The position numbers were made by a program, and so were the translations under genes. This document shows, piece after piece, positions 1 through 7,145 of a stretch of DNA of 10,998 nt (position 1 is the first letter of the stretch; each line of letters starts with the position of its first letter). The stretch comes from Alistipes sp. GTDB lineage: Bacteria; Bacteroidota; Bacteroidia; Bacteroidales; Rikenellaceae. The notes beneath the pieces were generated by a model. It was not told where the DNA came from. It saw only the letters and a program-made list of their open reading frames with translations, and did not search any database. Location of the stretch: positions 1-10,998 of the forward strand of contig JAQUZZ010000022.1 in the NCBI GenBank assembly GCA_028691095.1. Reading direction: 5' to 3'.

Positions 1-14
1 GCGGCATACAACTT

Positions 15-39
15 CAAAAGAGCCATGAGGGTTCTTTTG
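15..39 (+). terminator. Hairpin terminator of an upstream off-window gene
   Basis: A 10-bp stem (15-24 with 30-39, one G-T pair) encloses a 5-base loop and is followed by a T-rich stretch. It probably ends transcription of a gene left of the window. Only the stem is directly seen. Confidence 0.5.
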
Positions 40-58
40 TGGCTTATTTGTAGATGGA

Positions 59-457
59 GTGTTTATAGCAGGGAAAAACCTTGGAATTGTTTACTTCAGA
101 GTGGAGTGGCTTTTTAAGGGTCGACTAATTAGTATTTTGTCTCTTTTTTCCTCCTGCGAGAAGAATGAAAGTACGAAGGATTTCGATTTGTTCCGTTTGA
201 CGGCCGTATTGACGGATAAAGGAGACCTGTCTGCTGCAGTTCAAGCTGCGTTGGAGACTGAACTCAGCAAATTTGCAGCAGAAACGCTGGAATGTTCAGA
301 GGCTGACGCAATCAAGGCAATGAATACCGCTCTTGGAAAATTCCCTGCAACCATGGAAGGTATTACAAAGAACGTAGTCATCACCTTCACCTTAACGAAT
401 CTGTCGACCACCAAAGTGGTAAAAACAACGATTGTTACGCTCAAACCAGCACAGTAG
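59..457 (+). CDS. Small putative lipoprotein, start uncertain
   Basis: I do not recognise this protein. The frame opens after a stop at 26-28 and has no ATG start. GTG at 59 gives 132 residues; GTG at 101 gives 118 and leaves a short lipoprotein signal: a K-G-R segment, the hydrophobic run LISILSLF, then SSC. In the 59-start numbering the candidate lipidated cysteine is at about residue 33, followed by E-K-N-E. The mature part is about 100 residues, with a predicted helical middle (residues 55-95) and a Thr/Val-rich C-terminus that looks like beta strands. No catalytic motif is visible. A perfect hairpin terminator follows 45 bases after the stop, which supports a real transcription unit. The missing ATG and weak signal peptide could mean a decayed 5' end, a non-ATG start, or a sequence change. 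Lipid anchoring is inference. Confidence 0.5.
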   Translation: MFIAGKNLGIVYFRVEWLFKGRLISILSLFSSCEKNESTKDFDLFRLTAVLTDKGDLSAAVQAALETELSKFAAETLECSEADAIKAMNTALGKFPATMEGITKNVVITFTLTNLSTTKVVKTTIVTLKPAQ

Positions 458-501
458 CCACACAGAGCAGAATCTGCTCTGATTGCTGTAAAATTTAAGG
501 A

Positions 502-537
502 ACAGGAACGCTCTGTACAAGAGCGTTCCTGTTTTTT
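502..537 (+). terminator. Rho-independent terminator after the small lipoprotein gene
   Basis: A perfect 12-bp stem (502-513 with 521-532) has a 7-base loop and runs into six T residues (532-537). It is oriented to end the plus-strand frame that stops at 457. Confidence 0.9.
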
Positions 538-561
538 GTGGCCTAAGGGGAGAGCTGTGGT

Positions 562-670
562 GCAAAAGGGAGGAGAAGAGGGCAAAGGGGAGAATAATAG
601 CACAAAGGGAAGACAGTGGTGCAAAGGGGAGAATAATAGCGCCAAGAGAGGACTGTGATGCAAAGGGATT
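562..670. repeat. Short imperfect tandem repeat, about 39-bp period
   Basis: A purine-rich array made of alternating blocks of about 18 and 21 bases. An identical 20-base word begins at 582 and 621, and its first 9 bases recur, nearly identical, at 660, giving a 39-base period. A related half-unit begins at 562. The intervening halves at 600 and 639 are diverged copies of each other. No frame through it looks coding. Confidence 0.7.
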
Positions 671-1140
671 TTGACACCCTCTTTTGACCACGAAGCCTAA
701 GCCGCAACTCTCCCACCTCATCCCTCCGAAATGGTGACTTTCGTAGCCATGACTATCGCATCGTATGCACCGTTGGGCTGGAGGAAAAACCGACTTTAAA
801 GTGTTAGGATAGCCCATTCCTGCCGAAACAGCCCAAATTCCTGTCTCCGAAACATTTTCCTGTTTCCCCAAAGCATTCCCCAACCTCTGCCTCCGAACAT
901 CTCCCTGCCTCCCAAAACATTCCCTACATCCCCAAGACAACCCAAACCCCTATCCTTCCGCAATATCCCGAAATAGTCCCAACATCCCCTGCCTCCGAAA
1001 CACCCCGAGACACCCCGAAACACTCTTCCCAAAAACGCTTCTTCACGACCTCTCTCCTCACTACTCTCTTCCGTCTCATCCCCACCCCACCACACCACAG
1101 CAAACCACACCACACGATCCACTATCCACTCCACCTCCCG
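671..1140. other. Non-coding spacer with G-poor low-complexity sequence
   Basis: I see no credible gene here. From 671 to about 820 the composition is ordinary and nothing recognisable stands out. From 841 to 1140 the plus strand is very poor in G (22 in 300 bases by my count) and is built from degenerate C- and A-rich words. Variants of CTGCCTCCGAAACAT occur near 841, 887, 905 and 989. The minus-strand frames that cross it are compositionally biased (Gly, Arg, Trp, Val-rich) and have no domain-like pattern, so I treat them as artefacts. Confidence 0.6.
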
Positions 1141-1151
1141 TCTTCAGATAC

Positions 1152-1201
1152 AAAAAAAACAGAGAGATCCTCTCCTTTCGGAAAAGATCTCCCTGTTTTT
1201 T
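1152..1201. terminator. Bidirectional hairpin terminator
   Basis: Stem 1159-1169 pairs with 1186-1196 (one mismatch). It is flanked by eight A residues on the left and a run of T residues on the right, so a U-tract follows the hairpin on either strand. On the minus strand it lies about 50 bases after the stop of the BACON/propeller gene and is its likely terminator. Confidence 0.85.
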
Positions 1202-1211
1202 GATCCTTAAA

Positions 1212-1232
1212 GAGGCTGACGGCGTCGGCCTC
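1212..1232. other. Small hairpin in the 3' UTR of the BACON/propeller gene
   Basis: A 9-bp stem (1212-1220 with 1224-1232) has a 3-base loop. It forms with a G-T pair as plus-strand RNA and with an A-C mismatch as minus-strand RNA. It lies between the stop codon and the terminator and may protect the mRNA 3' end. The role is speculative. Confidence 0.35.
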
Positions 1233-1251
1233 CTCAATTCAGTATTTCATG

Positions 1252-3183
1252 TTACTCCTTCATGATCTTCAGATACCAACCTGAGTTGCAAGCATAAGAG
1301 AGGTAATCATCACCACCACCCACTACATAACGAGCTGCGGCTGCACCGTCAAACATCTTAGAAATTACCATTCCACCTTCGGTAAAGGTCTTACCATCGG
1401 TCGAATACAACTCATACATTTGGTTGTCCTTGATATAGGTAGCCACGAATTTGGCTTTGGCTGCGCTATAAGTCACGTTGGTGTTTGTAGCCTCAGCGAA
1501 TACAAAGGCTTCTGTCTCGGCACCCAATTCGGCCGGCCAGTTATCCACCGACGAAGCCGTGCGAACCATCAACTTGTTCTCCTTCATTGCATAGAGGAAC
1601 ATCGTACCGTTAAGTTCTACCAAAGAGACCGGAGAGACACCGTCCCATGCAGAGGAGAAGTTCCAACTTCCCCAAGAACCGTTTCTCCAAGTATCCCAGT
1701 AGTAATTAGCCACATCTTTATCTTTCGGAATGAACTCTTTACCACGAGTCACCATCAAGTTACCGGCTTCACCGACCAAAGCGTAGTAGTAATCGCCGAT
1801 CTTGGTAACGCGCATATCCGTAGCATTGTAGACGTGCCACAAGAAGGCGTCGTTGATCGGGAAGATATACTTCTGTTCGCTCCAAGTCTCTCCATCAGCA
1901 GAACTCATGTAAGTGGCAACCACTTTGGAATCATCGGCCGTTTCGATACAATCCGCAATCAGTTTGATCACCTTGCTGGTTGTTACACCATCTTGGTAAC
2001 CCTGTACCGAAGCGTCGTTCGCAGAGGTTGTATACCAAAGACCCGAGTGGGTATGATCGGATTTCAGCACAGCCAGATAGTCGCCGGCAGCCCAAGTCGG
2101 GCCACCTACCGGCATAAACTGGAACCAAGCATTATCTGGATACCCCGTATAGTCCTTAGAATAGATCGGGTTGTTGGCAATGGTAGTGAGGTAGTCGGTA
2201 TCCCAAACATAGAGGCTGAAGTTTGCATTACCACCTCCCGTATCGTTGCTCCAGGTACAAACGCTGATACGAATCTGGTTAAACGCAGCAGGAGTCGTAA
2301 AGCGCACACCAATGGGGGCACCCGAAACATCATAAGGACTCTGGCCATTATCTTTCCACGGCCAGTATTCGCTGGGGTGTGAAGAACCGTTGGCAGCGCG
2401 ACCCGGGGTTGTGTAGGCATAGAACGCCTTGTAGGAACCGTCAGCCTCACGCACCAAGGTAGGCATTTTCATCGAAGGAGTTGCGGCACGGGTAATGAAG
2501 TAACCGAAGTCACCGCGCTGTTTGATGGCAGCACGACGAGTGATAACCTCAGCCTGAGGATCCTCATTCAACTCGGTAACCCATACATAACCGAAGCGGG
2601 AATCCAGTCCGGTATTGGGATCTACGGACACCTTGGCTGTGGTGTCTTGCAATACCGCGCCTTTGGCTTCATCCAAATGGATCCACTCTTTACTTGCCTC
2701 ATCCACCGTAACGACAAAATCACGGTTGGTTTTGATAGAAAGCTCAACCTCGCCACCTTTCGCACCTATTTCGTAGAGCGCCTTGTTCAGAGTCAGAGCA
2801 CTGGAAGCCAACTGAGCCACGGTCATCGTAGCCACATTTTTCCCCGAAGTCACCGTAACCGTAGCTGTACGGTCGTCGAAACTGGTGTGTTCGGTAAAGT
2901 TCAGAGTCAGGAAGTGATGACCGGCCTCTCCCGATGCAGGAGATACAGTTACCCAGTCGGCCTGGTCAGCCTCCAACGGAACATCATACTTAACGGTTAC
3001 AGTAAAAGGTTCGGTCGTCGAAAATCCGATCACCTTTGTTCCTCCCGCCTTGGGCGATTCATATTCCTTCACTGGAAATTTGAAGGACAACTCGCCGTCA
3101 TCGCCCTTTTTGTCGTCGTTTTTACATGCCGAAAACATGCTCACGATCGACAAACAAGCCATTAGGTAGAAAATTTTCTTCAT
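1252..3183 (-). CDS. Lipoprotein with two BACON domains and a beta-propeller-like C-terminus
   Basis: A 643-residue predicted lipoprotein. The signal peptide ends in a lipobox with Cys20 (FSAC), followed by K-N-D-D, which resembles the acidic surface-export signal of Bacteroidota lipoproteins. Two BACON-type domains follow, at about residues 32-126 (WVTVSPASG, then RTATVTV and a terminal VAQ) and 128-224 (EWIHL, ending AAIKQRG). BACON domains are usually mucin- or glycan-associated spacers in Bacteroidota enzymes. Residues 225-643 match the neighbouring 3369-4958 product by eye. They contain a beta-sandwich-like insert (about 287-395: FSLYVWDTDY, DNAW, AAGDYL) and then propeller-type repeats with GDYYYAL and NGTMFLYA strands. 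The acidic residues that look catalytic in the neighbour (Glu372, Asp432) align with Ser517 and Thr566 here, so this may be a binding protein rather than a hydrolase. ATG at 3183 directly precedes a typical signal peptide. The gene is separated from the upstream gene by a terminator and may have its own promoter. Confidence 0.93.
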   Translation of the reverse strand: MKKIFYLMACLSIVSMFSACKNDDKKGDDGELSFKFPVKEYESPKAGGTKVIGFSTTEPFTVTVKYDVPLEADQADWVTVSPASGEAGHHFLTLNFTEHTSFDDRTATVTVTSGKNVATMTVAQLASSALTLNKALYEIGAKGGEVELSIKTNRDFVVTVDEASKEWIHLDEAKGAVLQDTTAKVSVDPNTGLDSRFGYVWVTELNEDPQAEVITRRAAIKQRGDFGYFITRAATPSMKMPTLVREADGSYKAFYAYTTPGRAANGSSHPSEYWPWKDNGQSPYDVSGAPIGVRFTTPAAFNQIRISVCTWSNDTGGGNANFSLYVWDTDYLTTIANNPIYSKDYTGYPDNAWFQFMPVGGPTWAAGDYLAVLKSDHTHSGLWYTTSANDASVQGYQDGVTTSKVIKLIADCIETADDSKVVATYMSSADGETWSEQKYIFPINDAFLWHVYNATDMRVTKIGDYYYALVGEAGNLMVTRGKEFIPKDKDVANYYWDTWRNGSWGSWNFSSAWDGVSPVSLVELNGTMFLYAMKENKLMVRTASSVDNWPAELGAETEAFVFAEATNTNVTYSAAKAKFVATYIKDNQMYELYSTDGKTFTEGGMVISKMFDGAAAARYVVGGGDDYLSYACNSGWYLKIMKE

Positions 3184-3318
3184 AGTTTTTAGATTATTTC
3201 ATTTGTTTTCATTGAACTCATCGTGCTGTGTCGATCCTTGGGGGCTGAAGAGCACCGTAGCGCAACTGCAACCGGATCTTAAATGCTTATATCGCACTCA
3301 AAAATTACAGAGAAAAAC
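3184..3318 (-). other. Leader of the BACON/propeller gene
   Basis: 135 bases lie between the upstream terminator and the ATG at 3183. The first part on the minus strand contains TAATTTTTG, one base longer than the Bacteroidota -7 consensus, and no matching -33 element. I could not assign a promoter. The middle is GC-rich relative to its A/T-rich ends and may fold, but I see no known riboswitch. Confidence 0.3.
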
Positions 3319-3358
3319 AACGGGGAGTGTGAGTGTGAAATTGTTCATACTCCCCGTT
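3319..3358 (-). terminator. Terminator of the 3369-4958 propeller gene
   Basis: A 14-bp stem (3319-3332 with 3345-3358, one mismatch) has a 12-base loop. On the minus strand the stem is followed by GTTTTTC. It begins about 10 bases after the stop codon of the upstream minus-strand gene and would separate that gene from the paralogue at 1252-3183, at least partly. Confidence 0.8.
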
Positions 3359-3368
3359 CATTCTATGC

Positions 3369-4958
3369 TTAGTTCGCAAAGGTGTAGGACTGCAGCCAAG
3401 TCTTCAACGAATTCTTGCTGGTACCGAATTGGTAGAAGGTCAGACGCGGGGTGTTGGCCTTCACATGACCCTGATCGTCCGCAACGATGGTTGCATGGCG
3501 TGCACGGATACGCGTGTTGGCTACCAACGTACCGTCCATGGTCCAACCGGTGAGGCCGTCAGCGGATTTCCATACCACGATATAGCTGTTTACCGCATCA
3601 TAATTCACATCGTGCATGGCCAAGAAAGCACCTTGCTCTTCAGCGTATACGACATTGGCACCATCCATCGAGTGACCCGCCAAGGCACTCCGATCAATCG
3701 CGACGCCCTTGTCAGTCAAAGCAGCCGGCCAATTCTCGTTCGACGGATCTGCCGTTTTCAGGTAAATATTGGCTACGCCCTCTTCGGTGGTTTGGTAAGC
3801 ATAATAGAGGTAGATCTGACCATCTTTCACCACCATGCTGGGTTCAGCCGCACCATAGTATTTATCGCGTTCGGGCAGGGTGTCGATCAGCGGAGCCACC
3901 GTGGTGTCACCACCCCATCCGATGCCATTCCACTTCTCCCATTTGGTCGAGGTCTTTGACTTGCTTCGAGCTACGAAGATATTGTTATCCTTGGTTTCGC
4001 TCACGGTGTTTGAAGCCGTGTAGGCCAAGTAGTAGTAATCACCAGCCTTCACCACCGAAGGATCTTTGGCATAATAACGGTCGGCATCGCTCTTTGAAGG
4101 AGTGATCGTTGCAGTCTTGGGTTCCTCTGACCATGTCGTATGAACCTCCGAAGAGGTCGACTCAAAATATTTGATCTGATAAGCATACCCTACCTCTGCG
4201 GGAGCGGTATACTGTACGGCCGTATTAAATCCTCGATTGTCACCTGTGTACTCGCTTCCCTTGAACCATACGCGCATGATATCGCCACGGCCTCCACCCC
4301 AAAAACCAGGTTCATTATTCGCTACATCCAAACGTTGCATAAAGAGCAAATAACTTCCGGCCGGGAATTTAACGTTACCGGTTGCCTCGGCATACCCTGT
4401 ATTGTCGGCATTCAACTCCAACCACGCGTTGTCGGCATAGGGAGAAAAGTCGTATTCAGCGATCGGTTCCCCCTCCAGCGTTGCATTGTAGGTTCCAGAC
4501 CAAGCATATAAGGCAAAATGCAAATGGCCCGGTTTACCCCAACCCGGACAAGAGACTGCCCATCCGTAGAAAGCCTTATCAAAAGGATAATAAATTGCGC
4601 CAGCAGGAGTTCCACTGCCACCCAAGCCCTGAGCGCCACCGCCTCCGTCACCGCTATTAAGACTGGTACGTCCCGGCAGCGAACCGCTTGTACCACCCGG
4701 AGTCGAATACCAAGCCGATAAGGTTCCATCGGCATTTGCAATCATGGAGGCACTCATACGGAAGTTGCCACCCGTAGGTGAGTAGATTGATGTACCGTCG
4801 CCATTCAGTACGGGGATACCGGCTGTTACTGCCTGCTCCGGACGGGCATACTTATCCGGAATGGGTTCGGGATCAGGCAGGTCGCTCTTACAGCCACTCA
4901 ACTGTACCAGCAGCAGCATCACCGCAAACAACTGTGTAATGTAAGTAAACTTTCTCAT
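3369..4958 (-). CDS. Beta-propeller glycosidase-like lipoprotein with inserted beta-sandwich
   Basis: A 529-residue predicted lipoprotein. The signal peptide ends at LSGC (Cys23), followed by K-S-D and more acidic and Pro residues, consistent with surface exposure. Residues 50-85 form a first propeller-like strand set (DGTLSAWYS). Residues 86-120 are a Gly/Ser-rich loop. Residues 121-232 look like an inserted jelly-roll module (HFALYAW, PIAEYDF, DNAW, FPAGSYLLFM). Residues 270-529 resemble five-bladed-propeller glycoside hydrolases of the GH43/GH117 type: AKDPSVVKAGDYYYLAY, then AAEPSMVVKDGQIYLYYAY, then SMDGANVVY. Asp299, Glu372 and Asp432 fall where such folds place active-site acids, but I cannot assign a family or substrate. 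It lies 54 bp downstream of the 5013-6746 gene with no terminator between them, so the two are probably one operon. It is a paralogue of the 1252-3183 product, but lacks BACON domains. Confidence 0.93.
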   Translation of the reverse strand: MRKFTYITQLFAVMLLLVQLSGCKSDLPDPEPIPDKYARPEQAVTAGIPVLNGDGTSIYSPTGGNFRMSASMIANADGTLSAWYSTPGGTSGSLPGRTSLNSGDGGGGAQGLGGSGTPAGAIYYPFDKAFYGWAVSCPGWGKPGHLHFALYAWSGTYNATLEGEPIAEYDFSPYADNAWLELNADNTGYAEATGNVKFPAGSYLLFMQRLDVANNEPGFWGGGRGDIMRVWFKGSEYTGDNRGFNTAVQYTAPAEVGYAYQIKYFESTSSEVHTTWSEEPKTATITPSKSDADRYYAKDPSVVKAGDYYYLAYTASNTVSETKDNNIFVARSKSKTSTKWEKWNGIGWGGDTTVAPLIDTLPERDKYYGAAEPSMVVKDGQIYLYYAYQTTEEGVANIYLKTADPSNENWPAALTDKGVAIDRSALAGHSMDGANVVYAEEQGAFLAMHDVNYDAVNSYIVVWKSADGLTGWTMDGTLVANTRIRARHATIVADDQGHVKANTPRLTFYQFGTSKNSLKTWLQSYTFAN

Positions 4959-5012
4959 AGTTGAAATTGATTAATGAACATTTAAGTTTGTAATTTTTAA
5001 GTATTTGTGTCG

Positions 5013-6746
5013 TTATCGGTAAGGCAGATAGGTAGATACCCAAGATACCGGATCTGCGTGAAACAGAGCCAGCATCTCAGAGGCCGGACGATTCCCAAAC
5101 GCATTGGGCGCATATCCTTTCTCCTGATTGACGATATCTATCTTCATAATTGCATCAAATCGGTCGATCAATGATTGCGGAATCTTCTCTCCGGCAGCCA
5201 CATACTTGCGCATGAGGTGCGTCAGATTGGCCTCGCGACAGTAACAACGCACCGCCGTCACCATCTGTTCGAGACGCTGAAGATCCTCCTTGTTGGCCTT
5301 CAGATAGCTCACATAGGGCTCCTCCTGCACGGTGAGCAAGGCTTGGTCGTAAGAGGCGATCGCCTCTTTCAACTTTCGAGCACTGGTGGCACTCCGCAAC
5401 TCAATATCTTCAAAGAACCAAGGATCCAAACTCTCGGTCTCGGTGGTCATAAACAAACTGCGTCGCGTCGACTTCCAACTGGGCGACGGAGCCACAGCCC
5501 CCTCGATATGCGCCAAATCCCACTTGTGGTACACCTCGATGCCCGCCGGATTGATCGTCAGTCGGCGGAAACGCCACGTGGCATCCCACGGGAAAGTGGA
5601 GAGTCCCACGGCGCTGGCTTCCCAACCCTTCAACACCGGTGCAGCGGCTTCACCAAACGGTTCGGCCAACTTCGCAAGCGCCTCGTCGATCGAGATTCCC
5701 CAATGTTTCAGTTTCAATCCCGCCATCAACGTGTTGGGATCATAGAGGTCGGGGGTCAGTCCAAAATACTCTTTCACTCCGGCAATCTGCGCCACACCTC
5801 CCACAGCATCCAACTCTTCGGCCACCAAACGCGGTGCTGCCACATGGGTCAGAGGCTCCAGCTCTTCGTTGGCGCTGGCCATAAAGATCTCTCCCACGAC
5901 CGGAATTCCCTGCTCAGCACAGAGTCGCACCGTATTTTTGAACCACACATCCACCGGACGTGTCAACTGCACCTCCGCAATATTGGAGTGCAGAAACATT
6001 CCGAAGTGCTCCTTGGGCAACGACGGAATGGAGGCATAGATCTCACCGGCCGAAATCTCCCACGGCTCCCACCATACCATTCCTTCGGGACTCACCTGAG
6101 CCCACGCCTCGGTCAGCACCGAGAGGAAGAGCGGAATCCGCTCATGCAACGGAATATCCCGATCCGAGGGACCATTGCCGAACTCACTCCCCACCCACGC
6201 ATCTTGATCGAAGGTATAGATTTGAATATCATCCAGTTCCGGAATCGCCTTTTTGAGTCGTTGCAGCAAGGTGACGTACTTGGCGATGATCTCCGGTTTG
6301 CGAATGCTATTCTTTTCAGTTGCAATATCAATCAGTTCCGGGGTCAAAATCTTATAGAGCGAATCGACTCGCGGAGCTCCGAAGTGGAAAATCGTACGGA
6401 AACCCCATTGCGACGCGATTGCAGCCCGTTGCTGCATCTTTTGCAGACGCGCCGCCACCTTCACCGAATCGCCAATCCCCGGGACATAGAAAATATCCTC
6501 CAAGTTGAGCGGTTCGTCGGCAGGACGGGCACCCCACGCGATATTCAGTTGCAGGGCATTGAATCCCAGATCGCGCAAGGCGGCAAGTTGTGCCGTATCA
6601 TAACGCACATCGGGATTGGCGGGATTTCCGAGTATCGCAATTTTATACTGAAACGGATCTTGTTGCGATTGTTCGCTACAAGAAACGCCCAAAATTACGC
6701 TCATCCATACCGCACACCAACGCAGCCAACTGAGAGTTTTAACCAT
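5013..6746 (-). CDS. TIM-barrel glycoside-hydrolase-like lipoprotein, family unassigned
   Basis: A 577-residue predicted lipoprotein. The signal peptide ends at LGVSC (Cys23), followed by S-E-Q. Residues 33-350 read like a (beta/alpha)8 barrel: strands IAILG, GFNALQLNIAW (about 61-71), FRTIFHFGAP (116-125), IQIYTFDQDAW (174-184), GMVWWEPWE (222-230), IPVVGEIFMAS (281-291) and GVKEYFGL (323-330). Candidate active-site carboxylates are Glu187, Glu227, Glu230, Glu286 and Glu326; many lie at strand ends and beside Trp, as in sugar-binding barrels. Residues 350-400 include a Trp-rich PWDATWRFRR segment, and 450-535 are predicted helical. I do not recognise a named CAZy family, so the activity is unknown; a hydrolase role is inferred from fold cues and neighbours. 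It is the first gene of a likely two-gene operon with the propeller gene downstream. A candidate promoter lies at 6969-6976, giving a long leader. The long antisense frame across it looks spurious. Confidence 0.93.
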   Translation of the reverse strand: MVKTLSWLRWCAVWMSVILGVSCSEQSQQDPFQYKIAILGNPANPDVRYDTAQLAALRDLGFNALQLNIAWGARPADEPLNLEDIFYVPGIGDSVKVAARLQKMQQRAAIASQWGFRTIFHFGAPRVDSLYKILTPELIDIATEKNSIRKPEIIAKYVTLLQRLKKAIPELDDIQIYTFDQDAWVGSEFGNGPSDRDIPLHERIPLFLSVLTEAWAQVSPEGMVWWEPWEISAGEIYASIPSLPKEHFGMFLHSNIAEVQLTRPVDVWFKNTVRLCAEQGIPVVGEIFMASANEELEPLTHVAAPRLVAEELDAVGGVAQIAGVKEYFGLTPDLYDPNTLMAGLKLKHWGISIDEALAKLAEPFGEAAAPVLKGWEASAVGLSTFPWDATWRFRRLTINPAGIEVYHKWDLAHIEGAVAPSPSWKSTRRSLFMTTETESLDPWFFEDIELRSATSARKLKEAIASYDQALLTVQEEPYVSYLKANKEDLQRLEQMVTAVRCYCREANLTHLMRKYVAAGEKIPQSLIDRFDAIMKIDIVNQEKGYAPNAFGNRPASEMLALFHADPVSWVSTYLPYR

Positions 6747-6962
6747 AAAAACGGCTCTATAAAATTTTACTATTTTTACCCTAACCTACACTGCATCTCA
6801 CACAAAGACGCAATGTAAAAATCATTAAAACAACTATTTGCATCGACACCCCATTGCAAAATCCGCCAATTATCCCATCGAAAACAGACACTTAGAAAAG
6901 TGTGTATCCCGAGGTCTGCGACCTTTTGCGAGAGCCTTTGCTCCTATAAAATGAGTGTAGAT
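6747..6962 (-). other. Long predicted 5' leader with nested hairpins
   Basis: If transcription starts just after the -7 match at 6976-6969, the mRNA of the TIM-barrel gene carries about 215 untranslated bases. Within it, 6888-6893 pairs with 6898-6903 around a 4-base loop, and an outer 5-bp stem can form between 6885-6889 and 6914-6918 (the two compete for two bases). I recognise no known riboswitch family. Confidence 0.35.
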
Positions 6963-6968
6963 ACGTAA

Positions 6969-6976
6969 CAAAGATA
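6969..6976 (-). promoter_or_regulatory. Candidate Bacteroidota -7 promoter element
   Basis: The minus strand reads TATCTTTG, an exact fit to the TAnnTTTG consensus used by the Bacteroidota primary sigma factor. About 20 bases upstream the sequence is T-rich but has no exact TTTG, so the -33 element is weak. It points toward the TIM-barrel lipoprotein gene starting at 6746. Confidence 0.45.
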
Positions 6977-7120
6977 ATAATTCAGCCCTAAATAAAAAAT
7001 TTTTTCTTGCTTTATTTTTTGATCCGCAGGATTATTTTTCTCTCTTTTCACTTCACTTTTCGACCAACTCTTCTATCGAAAGATTTTTCAAAACCATTTT
7101 TTCGTCTCTTTTCTCAATTC

Positions 7121-7145
7121 AAGAGGGGCGTTTCCCCTCTTTTTT
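7121..7145 (+). terminator. Unassigned plus-strand rho-independent terminator
   Basis: A perfect 8-bp stem (7121-7128 with 7134-7141) has a 5-base loop and runs into a T-tract through 7145. No gene ends just upstream on the plus strand. It therefore terminates either an unannotated small RNA from the 6980-7120 region or a premature transcript of the gene starting at 7471. Confidence 0.8.

Noticed and set aside
562..670. Possible CRISPR array
   Set aside because: The repeats are adjacent with diverged halves rather than identical repeats separated by unique spacers, and no cas gene is present.
392..1134. Minus-strand frames of 112-182 codons across the repeat and G-poor spacer
   Set aside because: Their composition follows the repeats (Pro/Leu/Ser or Gly/Arg/Trp-rich), they overlap the small lipoprotein gene or each other, and they cross a strong terminator hairpin.
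1420..2382. 320-codon plus-strand frame opposite the BACON/propeller gene
   Set aside because: Antisense to a convincing gene, with no protein-like pattern.
5175..6818. 547-codon open frame on the plus strand opposite the TIM-barrel gene
   Set aside because: Its translation is rich in Arg, His and Gln with no signal peptide or domain pattern, and it is fully antisense to a well-supported lipoprotein gene. It is a by-product of codon bias.
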